A stretch of 50,162 nt of DNA, from positions 1 through 50,162 of the forward strand of contig NZ_BONF01000062.1 of assembly GCF_016862575.1 (NCBI RefSeq), in the 5' to 3' direction. The notes beneath the pieces are model-generated. The model worked only from the letters and a program-made list of their open reading frames with translations. It was not told the DNA's origin and ran no database searches. Shown here in pieces: positions 1 to 10,948 of this stretch (its first letter is position 1; every line of letters starts with the position of its first letter). The translations under genes and the position numbers were made by a program. Origin of the DNA: Catellatospora bangladeshensis (GTDB lineage: Bacteria > Actinomycetota > Actinomycetes > Mycobacteriales > Micromonosporaceae).

Positions 1-2558
<2,558 letters not shown>

Positions 2559-2560
2559 GC

Positions 2561-2670
2561 ATGAGCGAGCGCAGCGGAGCGGGTGCATGAGCGAGCGTAG
2601 CGAGCGAATCATGTTGGCCGGGTCGGCTCAGGCGGCCGCGGAGCGCAGCGGAGCGGACGCATGAGCGAGG
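2561..2670 (+). repeat. AGCGAGCG-rich intergenic repeat (type D), three partial copies
   Basis: Three related blocks lie between the kinase and the response regulator: ATGAGCGAGCGCAGCGGAGC from 2561, ATGAGCGAGCGTAGCGAGCG from 2587, and a third block from 2640 containing GAGCGCAGCGGAGCG and ending in GCATGAGCGAGG. Each carries an ATGAGCGAG string; the third ATG is the start of the downstream gene. The blocks are short direct repeats of AGCG(G)AGCG, not a hairpin. I recall such strings as recurrent near gene starts in Micromonosporaceae, but cannot verify this here. Confidence 0.7.
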
Positions 2671-3236
2671 AGATGGTCTTCGCGACGGCGAAGGTGCTGC
2701 TGGTCGACGACCGGCAGGACAACCTCGTCGCGCTGGAGGCGATGCTGCAGGGGCTGCCGGTGGAGCCGGTGGCCGTGAGCAGCGGCGAGGCGGCGCTGAA
2801 GCGGCTGCTGGTGGACGACTTCGCGGTGATCCTGATGGACGCGCAGATGCCGGGCCTGGACGGGTTCGAGACGGCCGGGCACATCAAGCGCCGCGAGCGC
2901 ACCCGGCACATCCCGATCATCTTCCTGACGGCGGCGGACCGGGACGCGCGGCTGGCGCTGCGCGGTTACGCGGCGGGCGCGGTGGACTACCTGACCAAGC
3001 CGTTCGACCCGTGGGTGCTGCGGGCGAAGGTGGCCATCTTCGTCGACCTGTGGGTCAAGACGCAGCAGCTGCGCCACCAGGCGCAGCAGTGGGCGCGGCT
3101 GGCCGGGGCGGCGCGGGAGGCGGTGCGGCTGCTCGGCGAGCCGCACCTGGGCGCCCAGGCCGAACAGGCGCGGGAACAGCTGCGCGCCGCGCTGCCGCTG
3201 GAGGCGGAGCCGGCCACGATCCGCCACCTGCGCTAG
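2661..3236 (+). CDS. Response regulator, receiver domain with helical tail
   Basis: A 191-residue protein with a full receiver domain at about residues 10-125: acidic pair Asp16-Asp17 in LLVDD, phospho-acceptor Asp60 in VILMDAQMPG, Thr90 in IFLTAAD and Lys113 in YLTKPF. The remaining 65 residues are a charged, helix-prone tail (QQLRHQAQQW...EQAREQL) with no recognisable output domain, so it may relay phosphate or act through protein contacts. It lies 100 nt after the hybrid kinase on the same strand, which suggests a pair. The ATG sits inside the AGCGAGCG repeat and has no ordinary Shine-Dalgarno; an in-frame ATG at 2673 is an alternative start. Confidence 0.92.
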   Translation: MSEEMVFATAKVLLVDDRQDNLVALEAMLQGLPVEPVAVSSGEAALKRLLVDDFAVILMDAQMPGLDGFETAGHIKRRERTRHIPIIFLTAADRDARLALRGYAAGAVDYLTKPFDPWVLRAKVAIFVDLWVKTQQLRHQAQQWARLAGAAREAVRLLGEPHLGAQAEQAREQLRAALPLEAEPATIRHLR

Positions 3237-3250
3237 CTTCTCGTGATCGA

Positions 3251-3290
3251 AAGCTCCCGACGGGCCGTTCTGGCGGCCTGGCGGGAGCTT
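3251..3290. terminator. Bidirectional stem-loop terminator
   Basis: Arms AAGCTCCCG (3251-3259) and CGGGAGCTT (3282-3290) pair perfectly, with an inner GGCCG/CGGCC stem. It lies exactly between two convergent genes (stops at 3236 and 3294). There is no long U tract, as is usual in actinomycetes. Confidence 0.7.
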
Positions 3291-3293
3291 CGC

Positions 3294-5645
3294 TCATGGG
3301 GCGGGGGGTACGTCGAGGATGAGCAGGCAGGCCTCGTCGTCGCGTTCGGGCGGGGTGAGCTGCCACAGCTCCTGGGTGCCGCCCGCGCGGTGGGCGGCCG
3401 CGACCCGCTTGCCGAAGTCGGCCAGCGGGTCGCGCTTGCGCTTGTGCAGCACGCCGTCGGTGAACGAGACGAAGGTGTCACCGGGCCGCAGGTGCAGCGT
3501 GTGGGTGTCGAAGCGCTGGCCTTCGAGCAGGCCGAGCAGCGGCCCGGCCGGGTCGTCGACGACGTGCGCGGCGCCGTCGCGGACCAGCAGCGGCTGCAGG
3601 TGCCCGGCCGAGGCCCAGTGCAGGATGCCGCCGGCCGGCTGGTAGTGGCCGATGAGGAGGCTGGCCAGCGGCCCGTCCGGCGCCTGCATGATCATGCCGT
3701 TGACGATGCGGAGGATCTCCGCCGGTGCGGTGCCGGCCGCGCCGAGCGTCACCACGGGGAAGCGCAGCCGGACCACCGCCGCGGCGGCGACCAGACCGGT
3801 GCCGAACGCGTCGCCGATGACGAACAGCAGCGACCCGTCGTCGAGGCGCTCGGCGTCGCAGAAGTCGCCGCGCAGCTGCGTACGCGGGGACGTGGCGGCG
3901 TAGTGGCGGCCGGTCACCCGGGCGCCGGACGTCGCCAGCTCCAGGTCGCGGCCGGGGTAGAGGAGCCGGGTCAGGTTCGCGGTGAGCGACTGCTCGGCGG
4001 CGAGCTGGATCTGCCGGGACGCGGCGACGGTCTCGCTGCGCATGGAGCGGTCCTCGGCGGCGTACTTCTCGCTGACGTCGTGCAGCACCAGGCGCAGCAG
4101 GCGGACCTCGCCGTCGACGAGGTCGGCCTCGGCGAACACGCGCACCGGGGTGGGCCCGTTCGGCGTGTTCAGGCGCAGGTCGGCCAGGTCGGGGCGGCCC
4201 TTGGCGAGCCCGGCGCGCAGCTCGCGGAACAGGCCCCGGTCGGCCGCGGCGAAGAACCCGGCGAACTTGTCCAGCGTGGTGGGCCCGTGCGCGGGGTCGC
4301 GCCCGACCAGGCCGTACAGGCCGGGGGACCAGACCGCGTCCCCGGCGCGCAGGTCCCACTCGGCCCAGCCGGAGCGGCTCAGCGTCTCCAGCCGGCCGAT
4401 GCGCTCGTCGTTGCTGACGGCGTCGTCGATGCGCTCCCAGGAGGCGAGCAGGCCGTCGCCGAGCCGGGCGGCGCGGCGGTTCAGGATGACCCGGCGCGGC
4501 TTGCCGTTGACGAACACGTCCTCGGCGACGCCGACCCGGGCGAACGGCGCGTCCTGCGCCAGCACCCGCACGTAGTCGTCGAACACGCCGTTGACCCGCA
4601 GGCCGGGGTAGACGTCGAGCAGGCGGCGGCCCACGGTGTCGCCGTCGGTCTGGCGTACGCCCCGGTTGGCGGCGGTGATGGTGAAGTCGGTGATCGCGCC
4701 GTGCTCGTCGTGGACGGGGGCGAGCAGGTGGCTGTGGCCGCCGGCGACGTCGAGGGCGGTGGCGAGCCAGACCGGGATGCCGGCGACGCCGGTGTCGGCG
4801 GTCGCGTCGTCCCACAGCCGGCGCAGCGCCCGCCCGGCGGCGACGGCGAGCCGGTCCAGGTAAGCGCGGTCGGTGTCGGTGAACTCGCGGGGCTCGCCCC
4901 ACAGCAGGGCGAGCGCGCCGACGGTGTGCTCGCCGGCGGTCAGCGGGTACACCACGCGCATCGCGCCGGGTCCGATGAGGACGAAGTCGTGCGGGTCCCG
5001 CACGTCGAGCAGCAGGGGGCGGCCGGTGCGCAGTGCGGTGCCGACCATGGTGTTGAGGGAGCTGGGGGAGCGGCGCCATTCGCCGGCGACCCGGGCGGGC
5101 CAGCCGTGGCTGGCGATGAGGCGGACCGTGCCGTCGGTCTCGGCGGCGAACACGGCGGCCACGCCGCCGGGCGGGTCCTCCAGCCCGACCTCGACCAGCA
5201 CCTCGACCAGGGCGGACAGGTCGGTGGCGGCGTCCATGGCGGCCGTGCAGCGGCGCAGCAGGCGCGACCTGGGCTGCGGCAGTGGCCGTGCGGGGTCGTG
5301 GTCGAGGCCGGCGGCGGTGCGCAGCTCCACGGCGGCCGCCTGGGACAGCGCCAGCTCCGGCGGGGTCGGCGGGTCCTGGGCGGGGACGGTGTCGGGCACG
5401 GTGGCGCCGACGAGGTCGGCGGCCAGGTCGACCACGCTGATGTTCTGCCGCTGCGACATCACGGACAGGTGCTTGAACGCGGTCTCCGGATCGCAGCCCA
5501 GCCGCTCCGCGAGCAGGCCCTTGGCCTGGTCGATGAGGCCGCGGGTGCGCATCGCCCGGCGCAGCCCGGACAGCTCCGACTCCAGCCGCTGTACGCGCGC
5601 GACCCAGTCCGCGTCCCCGGGCCGCTGTTCGGCGTGCCGTGCCAT
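3294..5645 (-). CDS. ANTAR-GAF-PAS-SpoIIE-type PP2C phosphatase
   Basis: About 783 residues from the ATG at 5645 (MARHAEQRPG); the frame stays open to a GTG at 5717 and an ATG at 5660 is also possible. Order: an N-terminal ANTAR RNA-binding-type domain (GLIDQAKGLLAERLGC...AFKHLS...N.SVVDLA), a GAF domain, two PAS-like segments (the second around SGWAEWDLRAGDAVWSP), then a C-terminal PP2C/SpoIIE domain with RGDFCDA, VIGDAFGTG, SAGHLQPLL, FTDGVLH and DDEACLLIL. Such phosphatases dephosphorylate anti-anti-sigma STAS proteins; the gene is divergent from a STAS/RsbW/sigma set, a likely target. The PP2C motifs deviate from the commoner GGDWYD and GDVxGHG. ANTAR is usually found at the C-terminus of regulators and its presence at the N-terminus of a phosphatase is notable. 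Confidence 0.88.
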   Translation of the reverse strand: MARHAEQRPGDADWVARVQRLESELSGLRRAMRTRGLIDQAKGLLAERLGCDPETAFKHLSVMSQRQNISVVDLAADLVGATVPDTVPAQDPPTPPELALSQAAAVELRTAAGLDHDPARPLPQPRSRLLRRCTAAMDAATDLSALVEVLVEVGLEDPPGGVAAVFAAETDGTVRLIASHGWPARVAGEWRRSPSSLNTMVGTALRTGRPLLLDVRDPHDFVLIGPGAMRVVYPLTAGEHTVGALALLWGEPREFTDTDRAYLDRLAVAAGRALRRLWDDATADTGVAGIPVWLATALDVAGGHSHLLAPVHDEHGAITDFTITAANRGVRQTDGDTVGRRLLDVYPGLRVNGVFDDYVRVLAQDAPFARVGVAEDVFVNGKPRRVILNRRAARLGDGLLASWERIDDAVSNDERIGRLETLSRSGWAEWDLRAGDAVWSPGLYGLVGRDPAHGPTTLDKFAGFFAAADRGLFRELRAGLAKGRPDLADLRLNTPNGPTPVRVFAEADLVDGEVRLLRLVLHDVSEKYAAEDRSMRSETVAASRQIQLAAEQSLTANLTRLLYPGRDLELATSGARVTGRHYAATSPRTQLRGDFCDAERLDDGSLLFVIGDAFGTGLVAAAAVVRLRFPVVTLGAAGTAPAEILRIVNGMIMQAPDGPLASLLIGHYQPAGGILHWASAGHLQPLLVRDGAAHVVDDPAGPLLGLLEGQRFDTHTLHLRPGDTFVSFTDGVLHKRKRDPLADFGKRVAAAHRAGGTQELWQLTPPERDDEACLLILDVPPAP

Positions 5646-5791
5646 GATTCGTACTCTGCCCATCGTCTTGAGCGCCGAAACGGAGATCACACTATTGTCC
5701 GGTAGGGCGGTGCCCACAAGGTGGGCGGGTGTGCGAAACGCGCCGAGCGTGCGTTAATGGAACTGTTCCTGGGTGGTGGAGGGATAGCCGG

Positions 5792-6106
5792 ATGAACCGA
5801 GGTTTCGGTGTCGAGCGGGTGGTGGACGCCGACCGCCTCGTGGTCAAGGTGCGGGGCGAGATCGACCTGATGACCGCGGGCACGCTGCGCGACGAGCTCG
5901 TCGACGCGGTGAAGCAGTCGCCGGAGGTGATGGTCGACCTGTCGGAGGTGGGCTTCCTGGACTCGACCGGGGTGCGGTCGCTGTTCGACGCCTACCGTGC
6001 CGCGGGTGAGCTGGGCCACCGCTTCTACGTCTCCGGTGCGCGGCAGTGGGTCGCGAAGGTGCTGGACGTGACGGGGGTCGGCAAGCTGCTGGCCCCGCCC
6101 GGCTGA
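5792..6106 (+). CDS. Anti-anti-sigma factor, STAS domain
   Basis: A 104-residue single-domain STAS protein of the SpoIIAA/RsbV type. The core VVKVRGEIDLMTAGTLRD, the loop VDLSEVGFLDSTGVRSL with the expected phosphorylatable serine in DSTG, and the C-terminal helix VAKVLDVTGVGKLL are all present. The ATG at 5792 is chosen because GGAGGG lies 8 nt upstream; an upstream in-frame start at 5729 has no such site. It is divergent from the SpoIIE-type phosphatase and followed by an RsbW-like kinase and a sigma factor, so it very probably belongs to one partner-switching module. Confidence 0.93.
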   Translation: MNRGFGVERVVDADRLVVKVRGEIDLMTAGTLRDELVDAVKQSPEVMVDLSEVGFLDSTGVRSLFDAYRAAGELGHRFYVSGARQWVAKVLDVTGVGKLLAPPG

Positions 6107-6193
6107 GCCCGGCCCCCGGCTGAAATTCCCGTTGGATCCGAAAAAATCGTGGGCGCAGGCGTGGCCGCCGTGCCGGAAGGGCACTTGGAGCTT

Positions 6194-6919
6194 ATGTCCA
6201 TGCTGGTGTGCCACGTGCGACGGCAACAGCCGTACGCAGTGATCGCGATGGCGGGCACCCTCGACAAGGATTCGCTGATCCAGGCCGGGGTGACCCTGGC
6301 CGACTGCCTGGCCGACCAGCCGGAGGCGGTGGTGCTGGATCTGAGCGGCGCCCGGTGCGCCGACGACCGGCTGCCGGGCTGGCTGCATCGGGCCGCGGTG
6401 GGCGCGGCCCGCTGGCCGGGGGCGCCGATCATCGTGGCCGCGCCGCCGTGCCCGGTGCCCGACGGCCAGGACGGCATCGCCGTGTACGACGACCTGGCCG
6501 AGGCGGAGAAGGCGGCCGCGGTCCTGCCGGTGAGCCCGCGCCGGGCGGTGACGCTGCCGCCGACGGCCGCCAGCTGCGCCCGCGCCCGTGACCTGGCGCA
6601 GCGGGCGTGCACCGCGTTCGGGCTGCCCCGGCTGGGCCAGCTGACGCAGTTGCTGGCCTCGGAGCTGACGGCCAACGCGGTCACCCACGCGCGGACCGAG
6701 ATGGAGCTGACCCTGCGCCGCTCCGGCGAGTCCGTGATCGTGGCGGTGCGCGACGGCGACCCGCGCCTGCCCCACGAGGCCGGGCCGGAGGACCGTGGCG
6801 CCGGGCTGGAGCTGGTTTCGGCAATGGCCACGGACTGGGGCAGCCTGCTGACCAGCGCCGGGAAGGTGGTCTGGGCACGGGCCTCGGTCGACAAACCGGT
6901 GCGTGCCGCGGACCTCTGA
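6194..6919 (+). CDS. RsbW-like anti-sigma ATPase with N-terminal STAS-like region
   Basis: About 241 residues. The N-terminal half (YAVIAMAGTLDKDSL...AVVLDLSGARCADDRLPGW) looks like a degenerate STAS domain without the DSTG serine. The C-terminal half is a GHKL ATPase of the RsbW/SpoIIAB type: N-box LASELTANAVTHA, a G1-like RDGDPRLP and GAGLELVSAMATDWG. It is expected to bind and inhibit a sigma factor and phosphorylate the STAS antagonist. GGAG at 6187-6190 precedes ATGs at 6194 and 6200; the second has better spacing, and a GTG at 6149 is less likely. The neighbours are the STAS gene upstream and the sigma gene downstream. Confidence 0.85.
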   Translation: MSMLVCHVRRQQPYAVIAMAGTLDKDSLIQAGVTLADCLADQPEAVVLDLSGARCADDRLPGWLHRAAVGAARWPGAPIIVAAPPCPVPDGQDGIAVYDDLAEAEKAAAVLPVSPRRAVTLPPTAASCARARDLAQRACTAFGLPRLGQLTQLLASELTANAVTHARTEMELTLRRSGESVIVAVRDGDPRLPHEAGPEDRGAGLELVSAMATDWGSLLTSAGKVVWARASVDKPVRAADL

Positions 6920-7078
6920 ACAGCGGCGTTCGACGTAGACTGGTGGTGCCGCTCCGGCGGCGATGCCGCGACCTGAGCTTCGGCTCCAGGCTGCGGCGGG
7001 CGCTCCAGCAGCAGGGCGCCGACCAGCCAGGATATGCCTGCCGGCCCGTGCGGGGCACGGGTGACGCGACGCAGGCGA

Positions 7079-7906
7079 ATGGCAGGTGCGACGGCGATGC
7101 CGAACGCGACTGTTTCACCCGAGACGTCCTCGGCGAGCGCGCTCGACGTGTTCGCGAAGTTCCAGGACTCTCTGCTGCTCCTGCACCGCCTGCCCGGCAG
7201 TGACGCGGGCCGGGCGGCGCTGCGTGACGAGATCATCTGTGGCTGTGCCCCGGTGGCGCGTCGGCTGGCGATGCGTTTCCGCAACCGGGGTGAGGACGTC
7301 CAGGATCTCGTCCAGGTGGCCATGATCGGTCTGATCAAGGCCGTGGACCGGTACGAACCCGACCGCGGGGTGCCCTTCGCCAACTACGTCATGCCGACGA
7401 TGCTGGGCGAGATCAAGCGCTACTTCCGTGATCGGACCTGGACCCTGCACGTGCAGCGGTCCCTCCAGGAGCTGCATCTGGCGGTGTGCCGGGTCATCCC
7501 GGAACTCAGCCAGACCCTGCAGCGCACGCCGACGGTCGAGGACATCGCCGACCATCTGGGCGTCAGCGAGGACGAGGTGCTGCGCGGCATGCGATGCGCC
7601 TCCGCGTACACCACCAGCTCGCTGAACGCGCCCGCGACCGCGGACGACAACGAGGGTCAGCTGCAGGACCTCATCGGGGAGTACGACGGCGCCCTGGAGG
7701 CGCTGCCCGAACGCGAGGCCCTGCGCCAGGCCATCGACACGCTTCCCGAACGCGAGCAGCGGATCCTGCGGATGCGCTTCGTGGACTGCATGACGCAGTC
7801 GGAGATCGCCGAACAGGTCGGAGTCTCCCAGATGCACGTGTCGCGCCTGCTGACGCGCGCGTTCGAGGTCCTCAGAGAGGAGCTCACCGCGGCGGACGCC
7901 GTCTGA
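7079..7906 (+). CDS. SigB/SigF-family RNA polymerase sigma factor
   Basis: About 275 residues. Region 2: RFRNRGEDVQDLVQVAMIGLIKAVDRYEPDRGVPFANYVMPTMLGEIKRYFRD; region 3: RTPTVEDIADHLGVSEDEV; region 4: LPEREQRILRMRFVDCMTQSEIAEQVGVSQMHVSRLL. This is the stress/sporulation SigB/F/G type normally held by an RsbW-like anti-sigma factor, which is encoded just upstream. The start is uncertain: ATGs at 7079 and 7097 and an ATG at 7034 are in frame and none has a strong ribosome binding site. A -10-like TAGACT lies at 6934-6939, so the sigma gene may have its own promoter and a leader of 100 nt or more. Confidence 0.93.
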   Translation: MAGATAMPNATVSPETSSASALDVFAKFQDSLLLLHRLPGSDAGRAALRDEIICGCAPVARRLAMRFRNRGEDVQDLVQVAMIGLIKAVDRYEPDRGVPFANYVMPTMLGEIKRYFRDRTWTLHVQRSLQELHLAVCRVIPELSQTLQRTPTVEDIADHLGVSEDEVLRGMRCASAYTTSSLNAPATADDNEGQLQDLIGEYDGALEALPEREALRQAIDTLPEREQRILRMRFVDCMTQSEIAEQVGVSQMHVSRLLTRAFEVLREELTAADAV

Positions 7907-7933
7907 GGCGCCCGCCGGGCGGACCGCCGGTCC

Positions 7934-7959
7934 GCGGGTCCCGTCTCACGGGGACCCGC
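7934..7959. terminator. GC-rich hairpin between convergent genes
   Basis: GCGGGTCCCGT (7934-7944) pairs with ACGGGGACCCGC (7948-7959) with one bulged base and a 3-nt loop. It follows the sigma factor stop by 27 nt. It overlaps the last codons of the small minus-strand gene. Confidence 0.6.
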
Positions 7960-8125
7960 CGGGCGGGCGGTCCTCCCATGGCTGGCCCATGTCGGGGCCG
8001 TACTCGTCGAGCCCGATCGGGGGCAGGCTGGGGTCGGCGGGCTCGGCCGGCGGCTGGTGCAGCGGCTCGGCGTCGGCCGGGGGCTCGAAATCCTCGGCGG
8101 GCGGCACGAACCGCGGGCCGCTCAT
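7946..8125 (-). CDS. Small Pro/Glu/Asp-rich hypothetical protein
   Basis: A 59-residue acidic, proline-rich protein (starting MSGPRFVPPAEDFEPPADAE) reading from an ATG at 8125; the frame continues upstream without stop to 8236 but that part looks like non-coding GC-rich sequence. No domain is recognised. It lies about 100 nt downstream of argS on the same strand and its stop falls in a terminator-like hairpin. Short disordered proteins of this kind are common in actinomycetes; whether it is expressed is unknown. Confidence 0.4.
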   Translation of the reverse strand: MSGPRFVPPAEDFEPPADAEPLHQPPAEPADPSLPPIGLDEYGPDMGQPWEDRPPGGSP

Positions 8126-8232
8126 GCGGGCATCCCGGGCCGTGCCGGGTCCGGCTCGCTGCACTGGCTCATGCGCCCAGTGTCGCCCCGCCCCCGCGGC
8201 GGCGCGGCCGTTTCGCGGGGGCGGAGCGCACC

Positions 8233-9981
8233 TCACATCCGGGTCGGCGCCTGGATGCCGAGCAGGTCAAGGCCCTGCGCCAGGGTGCGGGCGGTCAGCT
8301 CGCAGAGCAGCAGCCGGGAGGCGCGCAGCGCGTCGCCGTCGGCCTTCAGCACCGGGCAGGCCTCGTAGAACGCCGTGTACGCCCCGGCCAGCCCCTGCAG
8401 GTAGCCGGTGATCCGGTGGAACTGCAGCGTGCGGCCCGCCTCTGCGACGACCGCCGGAAAGCCCAACAGCTCCATCGCCAGGGCCCGCTCCGTCGGGTGG
8501 TCCAGCACGACCGCGGCGTGCGGGTCGGCGGCCACCTCGCCCCGGCGGAAGATGGAGCAGATCCGGGCGTGGGTGTACTGCAGGTAGGCCCCGGTGTCGC
8601 CGGAGAACGACAGCATCCGGTCCCACGCGAACGTGTAGTCCTTGATCCGGTCGCCGGCCAGGTCCACGTACTTGATCGCGCCGATGCCGACCATCCGGGC
8701 CACCTCGGCCTGGGTGTCCGCGTCCAGGTCGGGGTTCTTCTCGGCGACGATCGCCGCGGCCCGGACGACCGCCTCGTCGAGCAGCTCGACCAGCTTGACG
8801 CTCTGCCCCGCCCGCGACGCCAGCTTCTTGCCGTCGGCGCCGAGCACCTGCCCGAAGCCGACGTGCTCGGCCCGCGCGGGCTCGGCCAGCCAGCCGGCCT
8901 CCCGCGCGGTCTGGTGCACCATCGCCAGGTGCTGGTGCTGCGGGGTGCCGACCACGTACAGCAGCCGGGTCGCGGCCAGGTCCTGGGTGCGGTGCCGGAT
9001 CGCGGCCAGGTCGGTGGCGCCGTACCCGTAGCCGCCGTCGCGCTTGCGCACGATCAGCGGCAGCGGCTCGCCGTCGCGCCCGGTGAACCCCTGCGGGAAC
9101 ACGCACAGCGCGCCGTCGCTCTCCCGCAACAGGCCGAGCCCGTCCAGCGCGTCCACGACCGGGGCGAGCAGGTCGTTGTAGTAGGACTCGCCGTAGAAGT
9201 CCGCGGCGGTCAGGGTGACGCCGAGCTTGTCGTACACCGCGAGGAAGTACTTCTCGCTCTCGTCGACCAGCAGCCGCCACAGCCGCAGCGTGGTCGCGTC
9301 GCCCGACTGCAGCGCAACCACCCGCTGCCGGGAGCGCTCGGCGAAGCCCGGGTCGGCGTCGAACTTCGCCCGCGCGCCCTGGTAGAAGCCGTTCAGGTCA
9401 CCGACCGACAGCTCGTGCGCGGCCTCGGTCTCACCCAGGTCGAGCAGGTGCTCGATGAGCATGCCGAACGGCGTGCCCCAGTCGCCGACGTGGTTGGCCC
9501 GCCGCACGTCGTGGCCGAGCCAGGTCAGCGTCCGCGCCGCCGCGTCGCCGATCACGGTCGAGCGCAGGTGCCCGACGTGCATCTCCTTGGCCACGTTGGG
9601 CGCCGAGTAGTCGACGATCACGGTCTCCGGGGCGCCGGTGACGGGCACGCCCAGCCGCTGGTCGGTGCTCATCGCGGTGACCAGCCCGGCCAGCGCGTCG
9701 TCGCGCAGGCGCAGGTTGATGAAGCCCGGTCCGGAGATCTCGGCGGTGGCGACCAGGCCGGCCAGGTCCGCGCGGCCCAGCGCGTCGGCGGCGACCTCGC
9801 GCGGGGCCCGGCCCAGCCGCCGGGCCAGCGGCAGCGCGCCGTCGGCCTGGAAGTCGGCGTGCTGCGAGCGGCGCACCACGGGGTCCACCCGCTCACCGGC
9901 GACCGCCGCGAAGGCGTCCGCCAACCGCTCGCTGAGCAGATTCTCCAGATCAGTCACGTCAGACCGGCTTTCTTGCACCAT
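8233..9981 (-). CDS. argS: Arginyl-tRNA synthetase
   Basis: Class I aminoacyl-tRNA synthetase that charges tRNA-Arg, about 582 residues, a normal length for ArgRS. The N-terminal additional domain is followed by VDYSAPNVAKEMHVGHLRST (HIGH motif as HVGH), GDWGTPFGMLI, and a degenerate KMSKS region GADGKKLASRAG; the C-terminal helical anticodon-binding domain includes FSGDTGAYLQYTHARICSI and ends in QAPTRM. The ATG at 9981 is taken as start; a GTG a few codons inside (MTDLENLL...) is equally plausible, and neither has a clear ribosome binding site. The sequence is not of the mycobacterial ArgRS type I remember, so a second ArgRS elsewhere in the genome is possible. Confidence 0.94.
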   Translation of the reverse strand: MVQESRSDVTDLENLLSERLADAFAAVAGERVDPVVRRSQHADFQADGALPLARRLGRAPREVAADALGRADLAGLVATAEISGPGFINLRLRDDALAGLVTAMSTDQRLGVPVTGAPETVIVDYSAPNVAKEMHVGHLRSTVIGDAAARTLTWLGHDVRRANHVGDWGTPFGMLIEHLLDLGETEAAHELSVGDLNGFYQGARAKFDADPGFAERSRQRVVALQSGDATTLRLWRLLVDESEKYFLAVYDKLGVTLTAADFYGESYYNDLLAPVVDALDGLGLLRESDGALCVFPQGFTGRDGEPLPLIVRKRDGGYGYGATDLAAIRHRTQDLAATRLLYVVGTPQHQHLAMVHQTAREAGWLAEPARAEHVGFGQVLGADGKKLASRAGQSVKLVELLDEAVVRAAAIVAEKNPDLDADTQAEVARMVGIGAIKYVDLAGDRIKDYTFAWDRMLSFSGDTGAYLQYTHARICSIFRRGEVAADPHAAVVLDHPTERALAMELLGFPAVVAEAGRTLQFHRITGYLQGLAGAYTAFYEACPVLKADGDALRASRLLLCELTARTLAQGLDLLGIQAPTRM

Positions 9982-10348
9982 GGGTGCAGGCAGGATGGCA
10001 CGAAGATCGACATCAGGGTCGACCCCGCGGGAAACGTGGAGAAGGGCAGCGCCGGACGCGGCGAAGGCGTCAGCGAGCTGCCGTGATTCGTCGTCGCGCG
10101 ATGGCGGCGACGCGCCCCGGCCGGCGCAGCGCGACGAGGCCACGAACGTGGCCGGCGTGCACAACGGCGGGGAACATGCCCAGCACCATACCAAAGAAAG
10201 GAAGGGCACCTTGTTATCGGAATCTGTAGTAGAAGGTGCCCTTCCTGACGTCTCGGCGGTCGTGGAGCGCGCACCGCACGTGGCGCACCGCCGGTAGGCT
10301 CGCCCGCGACACGACCGGCCACCCCCCACCCCGGAGGTTCTCCCGATC
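9982..10348. other. 367-bp intergenic region upstream of argS and the DUF305 gene
   Basis: No convincing gene. It should hold the divergent promoters of argS (-) and the lipoprotein gene (+). It contains one type C palindrome (10199-10246). A TAGGCT -10-like box is at 10294-10299 and a GGAGG ribosome binding site at 10333-10337 precedes the lipoprotein ATG. Confidence 0.6.
10199..10246. repeat. Type C 48-bp palindromic element, copy C1
   Basis: Perfect 14-bp inverted repeat: AGGAAGGGCACCTT (10199-10212) and AAGGTGCCCTTCCT (10233-10246) around a 20-nt centre GTTATCGGAATCTGTAGTAG. The outer length of 48 bp is identical in the three other copies of this window. Confidence 0.9.
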
Positions 10349-10942
10349 ATGCTCGGCCGCCCCTCGCCCCGCCCCGCCCTGCTCGCGGTCACCGCCGCCG
10401 CCACCGTGCTCGCGCTGAGCGCCTGCACCGGTCACGGCGAGCACGCCGCCCCGGATCCGTCGGCGACCGCCAGCTCTGCGGTCGGGGTGTTCAACGGCGC
10501 CGACACCGCGTTCGCGCAGGGCATGATCGCCCACCACCAGCAGGCGGTGGAGATGGCCGAGCTGGCCGCGCAGCGGCAGGCCGGGCCGCAGGTGGCGGCG
10601 CTGGCCGCGCGGATCAAGCGGGCGCAGGAGCCGGAGATCGCCACCATGCGGATGTGGCTGGCCGCCTGGGGGCAGCCGACCGCCGGCCCCGCCCACGGCG
10701 CCGCCCACCCCGACACCGGGATGCTGACCGACGCGCAGCTCAACAAGCTGCGCGTGGCCTCCGGCGCGGACTTCGACCGGCTCTTCTGCGAACTGATGAT
10801 CGTCCACCACGAGGGTGCGATCGCCATGGCGCAGCGGGTACGCGCCGACGGCGCCAGCCCGCAGGCCGAGCAGCTGGCCGCCAACATCGTCACCGCCCAG
10901 CAGGCCGAGATCGGCGAGATGCGGGCGCTGCTGCGCAAGTGA
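10349..10942 (+). CDS. DUF305-family lipoprotein
   Basis: A 197-residue lipoprotein: N-terminal signal with a hydrophobic core and lipobox LSAC, lipidated Cys26. The mature part has the two DUF305 motifs MIAHHQQAVEMAELA and MIVHHEGAIAMAQRV, paired His-His helices in a ferritin-like four-helix fold; the family is often linked to copper or other metals but its activity is not established. GGAGG lies 11 nt before the ATG. It converges on the methyltransferase gene with a 6-nt gap. Confidence 0.92.
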   Translation: MLGRPSPRPALLAVTAAATVLALSACTGHGEHAAPDPSATASSAVGVFNGADTAFAQGMIAHHQQAVEMAELAAQRQAGPQVAALAARIKRAQEPEIATMRMWLAAWGQPTAGPAHGAAHPDTGMLTDAQLNKLRVASGADFDRLFCELMIVHHEGAIAMAQRVRADGASPQAEQLAANIVTAQQAEIGEMRALLRK

Positions 10943-10948
10943 GACCGG

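Noticed and set aside
3243-5705. An 820-codon open frame opposite the SpoIIE-type phosphatase
   Set aside because: Composition is low-complexity Gly/Val/Arg/Gln as expected from antisense of GC-rich coding DNA; the minus-strand protein has full domain matches.
7486-10086. An 866-codon open frame antisense to argS
   Set aside because: It overlaps the sigma factor and argS completely and shows Arg/Gly/Gln-rich nonsense composition.
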